Part shown: positions 50,168 through 59,818 of the stretch, piece after piece
How positions within the stretch are numbered: the stretch's first letter is position 1
Layout of the letters: each line of letters begins with the position of its first letter
Assembly: GCA_025093555.1 (NCBI GenBank)
Contig: JAIWNF010000002.1
Coordinates: 1,054,001 to 1,118,000, forward strand
DNA length: 64,000 nucleotides
Direction: 5' to 3'
Source: Circinella umbellata
Taxonomy: Eukaryota; Mucoromycota; Mucoromycetes; Mucorales; Lichtheimiaceae
Notes under the pieces: generated by a model
Databases searched by the model: none
What the model saw: only the letters and a program-made list of their open reading frames with translations
What the model was told of the DNA's origin: nothing
Position numbers and translations under genes: made by a program

Positions 50168-51857
50168 CTATTGATGATCTTTGTTCCATGCAACGCAATC
50201 AGCGAAGAGCACTCCATCTCCTCCGAATATATCGAGCGCGCTATAATTTTTTAACGTAACATTTAAAAAAACAAACAGAATCAAGCCCCAAGTTAGTGGA
50301 TTTGTATTACCGAAAAAAAAAGGATTACACTTAGTAACACCTACCTTCCAAAAGTAAGATCCACTTTTCCTTTGGATAAACTGTCGACTAACGCCAAATC
50401 TTCGATCGCTATAATATTCCAAAATATAAAAATAGAATGTAGACCCCCACCCCATAAATATTAATTGTTATTATTATTACCATTATTTCCTCGGTGCTTA
50501 ATTATTTGGATTTTAAGCTGATGCTAGGTTGTCGCTGAACCTGCATACTTACATTGTCCTCCACCAGCATACGTAGTTGGTATTGTGACCCATTCTCCTA
50601 GTTCTAAAATACCAAACATTAGTTATGTCCGTGTCCGTGTCCGTATTTGTATTTTTTTCTTTTTCATAAATATCGTTATAAACTTTTAATGTATTTACTT
50701 CGGACCAGTTCCTGATCAATTCCTTTGCATAAGCCTTCTACATCAGCCGCATGAATTAAAAATTCACTAAAATGGATCGGGTTACCGATTGTGTGATTCC
50801 GCATGTTAGTTATCACTTTTCTTTCTCTCCTTTTCTCTTGGATATTTTTATCTGTTCTACCTGCAATATTCTGATAGCATAGCCAAAGTTTCTATGATAC
50901 CAATAAAACAATTCGATCAGTTAGCCGAAAATATAAAAATATAAAACCAAGTTGATACGCGTAACATTTATGTACACGCTTATATAATATGTGTACTATT
51001 CTGTTTTCTTCTTCTAACCTTTGTTAACTTCCATATCGGTCATCGTTTGCCATTTGTTCATTGCAACCACCCATTTTTTATCACGTCGTCGACAACTGTA
51101 ATTTTATTTTTATATTTTATCCGTACACACCACCCCCAAAAAATGAATTATTAGTTTATGCATAACTGTATTTGTTTTGTAGATCATTTCTTGCTAGTAA
51201 CTTTGATTATAAATGAATTATTTTACCTGACATCAACCACCAGTTTATCTTTACCTACTTGATGACAAAGATTCACCAATCTTTCTTTGGAAAACTTTGC
51301 ATCCGGAAATAGATAGCTTGTGACAATCACCTAAAATTCCTCGTGTGAATAAAAAAATTGTTTAGATAAAATGTTTATTTTTTAACAAACTTTATTGTTG
51401 AAAGAGTTTGTTCCCTCCCCCAACTGACAAGTTGTTCGCGTTACCTTGGAAGCACCATATTCAATCCATTCTTGTGCATTGTCCGACGTAATACCGCCAC
51501 CTACTTGTAAACCTTGTGGCCATGCACTTAGTGCTTCTTTGGCGGCTTCATCATTATTAGGGCCGAGTTTAATAACATGACAACGTGTTACGCCAAACTT
51601 TTGATACAGTTCAGCATAATATTTAGGTGCCTCTCTATGATTAATTTTTTTTCAATAAAAAATATAATAAGCTCCTCTTTTTTTCTTTGTATATTCAAAC
51701 TTGGGTGATCGTAAAGATACAACTGTAATATTATTTCTATTTACTTTGAAACAAAATTCGTCTTGAGTTCACTGGGTGAATCATCACTAAGCGATCCACC
51801 TACGATTTGTTTTACTTTGCCGTTATGCAAATCTATGCAACCGTTAAATCGAGTCAT
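50168..51857 (-). CDS. HIS6: ProFAR isomerase of histidine synthesis (HisA/His6), 9 exons
   Basis: Catalyses the fourth step of histidine biosynthesis, an Amadori isomerisation of ProFAR. Exons in transcript order: 51745-51857, 51445-51634, 51227-51330, 51019-51095, 50861-50891, 50699-50766, 50553-50603, 50345-50408 and 50168-50240. Phases agree throughout and give 256 residues, close to yeast His6. The (beta/alpha)8 signature blocks are [102 protein letters not shown] and [16 protein letters not shown]. The fungal/eukaryotic type is recognised by DLHNG and HAADVEGLC. It is heavily interrupted; exon 5 is 31 nt. Divergent from HNT2 over about 204 bp. Confidence 0.95.
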
Positions 51858-52061
51858 TATTATTTGGACGTGTCAAGTAAAAACTTTTCTTTAAAAGTAA
51901 TTAAAGAAGAGAATTGCGGGGGGGGGGAAGAGAAAGAGCACGATCAATAAATTTTGAATGTCAGGATTTTAGTTCTTGTTCAACTTCTCTCTGACTCACC
52001 TTCAGAACCGGACTTTTTTTTTCTTCGACTTCTTTTCCAGTTTTCGTTTTTTTATTCGGTC
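51858..52061. promoter_or_regulatory. Shared HIS6-HNT2 bidirectional promoter
   Basis: 204 bp separate the two divergent start codons, so both promoters must lie here. It has a run of ten G (51918-51927), a TGACTCA site (51992-51998) and a T/CT-rich stretch before the HNT2 ATG. Confidence 0.7.
51992..51998. promoter_or_regulatory. Gcn4/CPC1-type site TGACTCA
   Basis: A perfect TGACTCA palindromic core lies 135 bp upstream of the HIS6 start. Gcn4/CPC1 bZIP factors bind this motif at amino-acid biosynthesis genes, so its position next to a histidine gene supports general amino-acid control. Confidence 0.6.
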
Positions 52062-52953
52062 ATGCTGACAAGAATGTACCAATTTGGTCCACATAAAATC
52101 ACAGATTCTCAAGTTTTCTTCAAGTCCAAATATTGTCTTGGCTTGGTCAATTTAAAGCCTATTACGCCGTATGTACAATCTCTTTTTTTTTTACTTGCTC
52201 ATTATTGAAGGGTGCAAGAAAAGAGACTGAAATATATTAACGCAACAGAAACAAATCATTATCTTAACCTAATAATGGTATAACCTTCATATTATCGTTT
52301 AGTGGCCGTACGTTTATTTTATTAATAAAAGTTTAACTTATTCATGAAGTGAGTAAACCGCTAATTGTTTTTCTATAGATGTGCTTGTAATATCTCGTCG
52401 TGTCGCACCTCGACTTAGAGATTTAAGTGACGAAGAGGTAGACAAAAATAATTCAATCTTAAATTGGAGTTACTATTGCCTTCGATACTAACGTTACCTA
52501 TGTTTGATCGTTATGATTTCTTGTTGTTACTCGTAGGCAGCTGATATGATGCTAAGTGCAAAAACCATCGGAAATGTTGTAGAAAATGCGTACGAATGTA
52601 CATCACTTACAACTGTCATCCAAGACGGCCCTCAAGCGGGTCAAACGGTAAATAATGCATCTGGATATACTTGCATGTTACCTCGTAAAGTCAACAATTG
52701 ATTGCCCAATTTGTATATAGAGAAACAGAAAATAATGTAGTTTCAAATGTATTTTATATTATAGGTTCCACATGTGCATATGCATGTAATACCACGTAAA
52801 GTTGGCGATTGGGCAAATAACGATGATATTTATGATGAATTAGCAGGAAAAAGTAAAAATCGCGTGGATAATGAGGAGCGATTGCCACGTAGTGAACAAG
52901 AAATGAAAGAGGAAGCAGATATGCTTCGTCCATTCTTTATATCAACAAATTAG
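52062..52953 (+). CDS. HNT2: HIT-family Ap3A hydrolase (FHIT/Hnt2/Aph1), 5 exons including a 5-nt micro-exon
   Basis: Hydrolyses diadenosine polyphosphates such as Ap3A. Exons are 52062-52168, 52303-52307 (TGGCC), 52379-52437, 52537-52647 and 52765-52953, giving 156 residues. The fold reads FGPHKITDSQVFFKSKYCLGLVNLKPITP|G|HVLVISRRVAPRLRDLS, QDGPQAGQTVPHVHMHVIPR and ends ADMLRPFFISTN. HVHMHV is the HIT catalytic triad (HxHxH). Joining exon 1 directly to exon 3 destroys the frame and the family-conserved PGHVLV. The TGGCC between a good acceptor (CGTTTAG) and donor (GTACGT) restores ...CC|T GGC C|AT GTG, that is P-G-H-V. Divergent from HIS6. Confidence 0.92.
52303..52307 (+). other. HNT2: 5-nt internal micro-exon of HNT2
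   Basis: TGGCC flanked by AG and GTACGT. It supplies the last base of a Pro codon, a Gly codon and the first base of a His codon, completing the conserved PGHV of FHIT proteins. See the gene entry. Confidence 0.85.
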
Positions 52954-53035
52954 AGAGATAGTAACAATAATCTAGGTATAGATTACCAATTCCGCCATTC
53001 TTTTTGTAGATGTATAAACATATATGTATATTTTT

Positions 53036-53709
53036 TTATGATTGAGATTCTTTTTTAACAAATGAAGACGGAGATGAATGTAGTGATAACGATGTTGCTG
53101 TTGTTGCTGTAGTTGGTGCTCCACCTTGGGATTGGGGCGGTCGCATTGTATTTTTGCTTTCGGCCTTAAGGTTAGCCGAGCAGTCTAATAAATATCGTCC
53201 TAAATATGCCAACGGATCCGATGGACTTATATAAAAAAAAGAGTATATAAATTATCCGTTCACAGATCAGTAGCTACCCATATCCTTAACCATTCATCCA
53301 CCATCGTAATTATTTATAATTCTTGTTATTTTACCGTTCCAATACAACGCGTTTAAGTCCTTCTAACAATGTTGGGACAACAGTACTATCAAGATATGTA
53401 CGTGGAGATATATTTTCGGGTTGCTTTTGTGTATCTTGTTGTTGCTGCAACTGACCGGTTAATTCTGAAAACGGTGTCTGCTGTGCAGATCGACCTGGCA
53501 TACTGGGTCCTTTGGTATGTTCTACCTATAATTATATATATGTAATATTTATAGTAATTCCTAAAAATGACTGCCTTAGACTTTTTCTTTAGTTATATAA
53601 TCCCTACCTCTCGCTTAACATTATCAGTTGTGTGTTCCTGCTGTGATGTTTGTTGTTGGTTCGATTGATGTCGTTGATGTACATTATCAGTAATATCACG
53701 AAGATCCAT
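53036..53709 (-). CDS. SDC1: Dpy-30-domain COMPASS subunit (Sdc1-like), 3 exons
   Basis: A subunit of the histone H3-K4 methyltransferase complex that binds Ash2/Bre2. Exons in transcript order 53608-53709, 53335-53525 and 53036-53225 give 160 residues. The Dpy-30 motif is RTYLDSTVVPTLLEGLKRVVLE|RPSDPLAYLGRYLLD, a helical dimer that is split by the last intron. The N-terminus is Q/H/T-rich and disordered, and the C-terminal tail is Ala/Thr/Ser-rich, both unlike the short metazoan Dpy-30. The acceptor of intron 2 is ATATAAG, not the more usual TAG. The start Met is the first in the open frame. Another Dpy-30-motif protein cannot be excluded, but general sequence and context fit Sdc1. Confidence 0.88.
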
Positions 53710-54720
53710 AATTATCTGGAAGAAGAAAACCGAACCTTAAGTAAGCCTGTGTTCAGATGGGAGCTAGTTTTATAGTAAAACGAACACACCAAACTTAATT
53801 GTGTCAACTTACATTCTTTTTTATTAGAGGGAGGGAAATGCTGGAAAGTCGAATTACAACTTAAAAGACGTGTATTATGCTGTACTAGGAAACTTGTAAA
53901 TAAAAAAAAAATAGTAGCGAAATTATTTCATTTACCTCAGCATAACTATAATCTATGTACAGCACGAATTGTTATTTTTCCAGGCTTTAAAATATCACAG
54001 AAAGAACCATTATTTTTCTTTACATATATTATTCATATATGAAGTAGATGGGATGGATAATTAATGACTATAAATGCACTTGTCATCAATATCCTCTCAA
54101 TATTTTAATCAGGTATACTTCAGGTTAGTATCCTGCAAATACAAGATGTTGATAATTTATATATCCAGCTATAGTAATCAATAATAAACTGTAAAGGCTA
54201 TTGAAATACTATACATGCAATTCCACTAATAAGACTAAGCTAATAAAGATTTTAACAAACTATGCATGAACGGTAAACGATATCGAGGATATAGCTGTAC
54301 CGGATACAATAATACAACACATTATAGCTCGCTCTTGTATTTCTCATAACTGAAGTTCTGGAATAGTGCAGTATTTGCTTTACTATATATGCATTTAGAA
54401 AACTATCAGTGATAAAAATATCTTAGCATGTCTTTTCTTCGTCTTTTGCTTTATTTATATAGTAATGACACTACAATTAGTTAAATATACAAGTGCTAAC
54501 TAGAGCTCAATTAATTATAACAAAGAAATTACATCTCAACATATAATAATATCTAGTTAATATTTGTCTCTTCATAGCATTAGCGATATCTGCATGTGAT
54601 TGCCCCTTTTTTCATGTTAGGACTAGATAAGCTAACGGTCCCCCACATATCACTCAAAACCATGGCTACACAGTACTAAATATAATATATTTAAAATAAC
54701 TACAAAATAAAATATTACAG

Positions 54721-54846
54721 ACACTGTATCGAGGACCAGTAAAGAAGAACCGGATAATCGGCAAGCAGCTACTAGGTATGGCGATTCATGAACTTAAGTT
54801 AAATATAACAAAAATTTACTCCCTCAGGCTTTTAAATAGTCAGTGA
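54721..54846 (+). pseudogene. Coding-like fragment after an acceptor-like site
   Basis: After TATTACAG an open frame reads TLYRGPVKKNRIIGKQLLGM... and stops at 54844-54846. The basic, non-biased composition differs from surrounding chance ORFs. It may be a final exon of a lost gene or element. No family recognised. Confidence 0.2.
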
Positions 54847-56464
54847 TCAACATTTATACATGCAACAATCTTTACGCCTGCTGCTATGTTTTGTATCGAG
54901 GATGCTGTCAATAATACGGTAAACTCTCTAGAGAGTATTTATACATGCAGATACTTTATAGTATAAGCTCATCATGTTCAAAGTTTCATCACTTAATATG
55001 AATTATTACTGTCTATATGTATGTAAACTTCCGTACCATGAAGATAATGTCCTGTATACGCGGTCATTTAATCAAACAAGTTTAGCTTCTTTTATGAAAG
55101 CAAGAAAACCAGATAGTTTTTTCTGTATGTTGCGAGACTTTATATAATATTAATGTTATAACCATAGCAGACTTCCCACTTGTAAGACAAACTTCTATTA
55201 ACAAGTATGCAATATTTCTTGTTCTCTTTGCTTATACTAAAGAAAATAAGTTCATTTTTTTTCGTATTTAACTAAAGACTTGTAATAGTAATAATAATTG
55301 TTTGGTGTATAAACAGAGTATAAGTAATGACTTATGCAATAGTTTAGTAGCCATCGATTGAATAAAAAAAACCTTGACTTAAATATAGAAAACTGCGAAT
55401 GAATCTTCTAGTGCACAGATTCGGACAGAACGTTTCTAATATTTATAAAGGCTGTGCTCTTCTTCGTCTGCCATTCATAAAATAAGTTCTCTTTCAATAT
55501 GTAATGATAAGGACAAATTCAAGAACTATAGCAGAATTTTTACAAGTTTTTATATTTTACTCTTGTTTACCGGCAACAAACAGCCCTGTCAACCAAGTTT
55601 CAATTGTCTCTTAATAAACAAAGCAGTTGTATTTTAATGAATAATAATCATCGAAGGGAAAGAAAAAAAGGACTATTTATTTCTTTTCATTCTCTTGATG
55701 TCAACGTATGGTTTTTACTTATTGATCTAACTGAAGCATGTTGTGTAATCCTGCTAGTTAGGCATAACTAACACGTTATCTCAACGGGATAAACTATAGA
55801 TGAATAAACTTGCAATTAATAATGATGTATGTAAAACTAGTTTATTACACATGGATATTCTCTTGTGAGAACAAGCGACGGCTCACACCGACTCATTTTA
55901 TGGACATGAATGGTTACTTTTTGTATGACATAGAGGGAGTTAAACAACTTGGATTGTGTTACAAACAGGGTAAAAAATTAAGAAACAATCACTTTAACAA
56001 TCAAACTACTCTTCCCATCTCTTGATAAACATCAAGTATATATTATAATACGATGTTTTACATGAGACGAAACGATACTACTTATTATAATAAACCAGTA
56101 AATAATGAGTATTTTCATATATGCGTCAACAACAACAACAAGTGGATTCGAAAAACCTGCTATAGAAACTCATTTCCGTATCATATTTACCAAGATAGTG
56201 TATAATTTATAATCATTATTATTTTGTTTAAGAATAAATAAAAAAGATTAACATGACTAGGTGTCTCTCTTTTTCAATGTGAAATTAAGAAATAAAGGCT
56301 CCTGATGTAAGTAAGCTGACATATTGCTACGTATAATCTACTACACTTTTTTTTCTTTTTTCTTTTTGACTTCTCATTAACTAACTTGTTAGTTTCGTTT
56401 TTTTCATATCTCAGAAATAAGGTATAACAGTGTAAGTTTATAGCTTACCTGATACTATTACATA

Positions 56465-56560
56465 CCTGCTGATGAATATGGTGTCACCAATGAGAATCTC
56501 CATCTTCGTCAATTATTTCACGGTGGAGGGGTTGTTGAGGAAAAATCGTTCTGGATTCTA
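56465..56560 (+). pseudogene. Coding-like fragment PADEYGVTNENLHLRQLF
   Basis: A plus-strand stretch translating to PADEYGVTNENLHLRQLF and then HGGGVVEEKSFW before the sequence becomes low-complexity. The residue mix is protein-like. There is no start codon and no supported splice junction. Unknown family, possibly a transposon or pseudogene remnant. Confidence 0.2.
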
Positions 56561-57682
56561 TTTCATATATGTGGTAGTACTATAAAAATATACTTATATC
56601 TCGTTGTTAGTAGTACATTAAATATATGATATCTTTAGAAATAATAATGTAGTTGAGCACTTGTACAGCGGGTATTATAGCCTAATTAGTGAAGCTTTTA
56701 TGTAAAAGAGAATAATAATCGAAGTGTGCACCGCTTGATTACATTTTATAAGTAGTAATAAAAAATGGTGTGGTAGTTGTCATATATATATACATATTCT
56801 TTTATGTTCTAAACGATATCAGCTTATTCATTATCATTATAGCCACTCATCAGTTTATTTACCTTATTTGTAATAAAAGCAAAGAAGAAAGATCTTATTA
56901 AATCAAGTCTAAATAATTATTATGTATAGCTGTATGCAAAGCAATTCTGGTGATCATAGTATTATGCTTTATACAGTAATTTCTGTGTTGTGCTTTAGTT
57001 TATGTTAAGCCTCAAAGAAGCTGAGTCTAACAAGACGTACCAGGTAACCTTACTAAATTGGATATGATTTTTTTTATTATATACGTATAGAGCTTGAATA
57101 ATAATTACACTCAGAAAATCTATATAAGAGTGCTACTTTTTCTAAAGTCTGTATTATACACAAAAAATGGTAGAAATGATGTATGTTTTTTCATTCATGT
57201 AATATAAAAAAAAATGCAAACGAGTATTCTTGTTCTTTTCTGTAGTCTCTTTTTTACTACTATTAGCATGTGTGATGCAAAATAGATAGTGAGAATTTTC
57301 TGTTCTTCAAACCCCCACCCTTTTCGCTTGTTCGCGCATTTCTCTATATTATTTTTAGATTTTGTTTTTGGATTGAACTGATGGAATAATCCGCCAATTT
57401 GAATTGTGGCGTTATAGATGGTAGCACAAAAATTAAGTTCCGAGTACTTGGGGGAGGGAATATGGTCACGATGAGGAGTTGGCAGAAAAGCTGGATGAAA
57501 ATATGTATCGAATGTTGAAAAGTCTCTCCTTAAAAGGAAGGTATATACTCATGATGGTTGGTGCTTTTTAATTTTCTTGATTTGTTTTACATTTTCTTTC
57601 AGTTGGCACGAATGACGCATGTTTTGTATTTTAAGATTGATCACTGAAAAAAATCATGAACTTCAAACTGAAAATTGAGAAG

Positions 57683-58636
57683 CACGAAAAAAGGTGTACA
57701 ATCAAAAAGGTGTACTTTTTGAAATTCCGCAATTCCAGTCATAAAAAAGGTGTACAATTGGGTTTTATGGCTTCATCGTAGACTTGATGCACCTTTCTAC
57801 ATAATATCTCAAAGTATTTTTTCAAAACCAAATATTTACGGGATCAAAAGAAATATTAGGTTTTTATCTTTCATATAATGAAAAATAGTGTTATAATTTT
57901 ATACTTTTTGTAATATGAAAAAACCAGAAACCAAATCAGTTATTTTTATACCAAATATGAAATCATACATTGTACTTTATATCCTAGTACATAGCTTTTA
58001 TATTTAATGAAATATTATGTATGGTCAAAATATTGCTAATTTTTATGGTGATCTTGACCTTATTTTACAGTTATATTGATTATTAGAGAGTGCTGGTTAT
58101 TAATCTTTATGATTAGTTTTTGATTCAAAATTTGACGTACAAGTCATTCAGTTTTCTACCTTTTTATTCTATAATATTTGGTGCTGTTTATTTTATTATA
58201 TTACATTCCTATCTATTTGGTATCTTGTAAATGTCTATGACACTTGTATGTATCAACTGCCTAAAAAACATAGAGTATCTTATAGAGTAAGATGTTTCTG
58301 TGAAGGTATATCTTCATGTAGCTTTATAATCGACAGTGAGGTCAAAAAAATTCCATCTAACTTTATGATAACCTCTTGTAGCAGGTTGTTCCATATCTCG
58401 TGTTCTGGATGAATCAAATATTACTTTTTCTTCTCGTTGTCAAACTCAGTAGCCACACTACTACTTCCCGACGCTGATAAGGGTCTGCTACAGAATTTAT
58501 GTAATTTTATAGATAATAAGGGATAGTTTGAGGTTCGAGTGTTATAGGAAAGATATAAAAAAAAGTGTACTTTTTTTAGCTATTCATGTCGCTCTTTTAA
58601 AAAGTACACCTTTTTGATTGTACACCTTTTTTAGTG
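57683..58636. mobile_element. 954-bp TIR element with repeated GTGTAC subterminal motifs
   Basis: The left end 57687-57720 (AAAAAAGGTGTACAATCAAA...) matches the reverse complement of 58599-58632 exactly over 34 bp. Extending outward, the ends read CACG on the left and, in reverse complement, CACT on the right. Inside, further GGTGTACAATT (57750 area) and AGTGTACTTTTT (58564 area) copies form subterminal repeats around GTGTAC. No target duplication is obvious and no transposase ORF is present. It could be a CACTA-like or foldback non-autonomous transposon; class unresolved. Confidence 0.75.
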
Positions 58637-59024
58637 ACACCCGAAAATTAAAATTTTGTTACCCATTATAGTGAAAAGTCTACATGTTTAATAGCATCTC
58701 AATAAAAGCGACAGCTAATTTTCAAATGATATAATCAAGCTTTTATCAGGTTAAACAAGGTTGTGGAGAGGGGAGAGGAATGGGCGTACAGAGAAATTCC
58801 AGTTCCCTTAAAAAGTGTATTTATATACTTCCTGTCCAGGATTAAATATGTATATTTTCCGCACATTGAACTTCGATGAAAAAAAAAAGATTTTTGCCTC
58901 CTTTTAGTAAAAATTGACAAACTTGCAAGTGATTCACACGCTATACTCCCTCCCTTTTTCGTTGTTGTTTATTTTATGCTAAATGAGTGTAATTGTGTCT
59001 GAGAGAAATAAGACATGATGAAAT

Positions 59025-59034
59025 GGGGGGGGGG
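59025..59034. repeat. Run of ten G
   Basis: A G homopolymer just left of the 59050 inverted repeat, in strongly AT-rich surroundings. Similar runs of 9-10 G or C occur at 6707-6715, 48165-48173 and 51918-51927. Confidence 0.85.
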
Positions 59035-59049
59035 ATTAAGCTTATCAGT

Positions 59050-59249
59050 ATATTGTTTTTTTCCTAAAGATTCGCGGCCAAATTATTTTTCACTTTGCGT
59101 CTGCTGTAATTTTACGTTTGCACCTGATTATTTTCAACTTCGCGGAAATCCTTGTATATAAGTACTATAAACAGCGCAAAATTGAAAATTACAGCAGACG
59201 CAAAGTGAAGAATAATTTGGCCGCGAATCTTTAGGAAAAAAAACAATAT
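59050..59249. repeat. 200-bp near-palindromic element (64-bp arms, 71-bp loop)
   Basis: The left arm 59050-59113 starts ATATTG, then a T run and CCTAAAGATTCGCGGCC. It matches the reverse complement of the right arm 59185-59249 with one substitution and one base of length difference in a homopolymer. The loop carries an extra TTCGCGG. There is no ORF. It is consistent with a foldback MITE; such a long hairpin RNA could also feed small-RNA production if transcribed. Confidence 0.8.
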
Positions 59250-59704
59250 GCTATTATATAGCAGTGTTAAACAAATGTTCTTCCCGACCTTCAATATAAA
59301 GCTTGTTAGGTATACAGATAAAGTATCTGGATATATAGTAACCCTTTTATATCATACAATGTACACAAATTATCTAATTGATTATACATGTAATAACATG
59401 TATAATGATACAGCAGAAAAAAGGACTAATGAATAGGTTCATTCTGGAGATGATAATAATTGTTAAAAGAAAACTACGTAGAGATAAAGTATTTTCTTTT
59501 TTAACTCAAAAACGAAGGAGTGAATGCAATTCATTCCCATGTTATGGTTTTCAAGGGAAAAGTATGTAGATGGAACGTTTTAGATATTTGTAAAAGAGAT
59601 GTGCTCACGTGGCTATTTTATAATGGTTCATGGATACAGACTGTTCTGTGTTGCTGTATTTTGAGAATGGGAAAGCTTGTAAATAATTTCGTTCGGATCC
59701 AGGT

Positions 59705-59818
59705 CTAAGGAAACCGACCATTGAAGATACTACAGTATTTACTCGATTTGTACAACAAGAATTAACCAAAGATATAAAGTTTATACGTCACAAAGACGAA
59801 GATACCAAGAAAGAATAA
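59705..59818 (+). pseudogene. Coding-like fragment ending in a stop
   Basis: Translates to LRKPTIEDTTVFTRFVQQEL, then a charged tail with KFIRHKDEDTKKE before the stop. The charged, balanced composition suggests former coding sequence, perhaps a last exon. No family identified and no upstream exon seen. Confidence 0.25.

Noticed and set aside
57061..57500. Possible promoter or gene start near CGCCAATTTGAATTGTGGCG
   Set aside because: It is an imperfect palindrome without an ORF or element boundary around it.
58520..58545. GGTTCGAG, resembling a tRNA B box
   Set aside because: No matching A box or acceptor stem nearby; no cloverleaf could be drawn.
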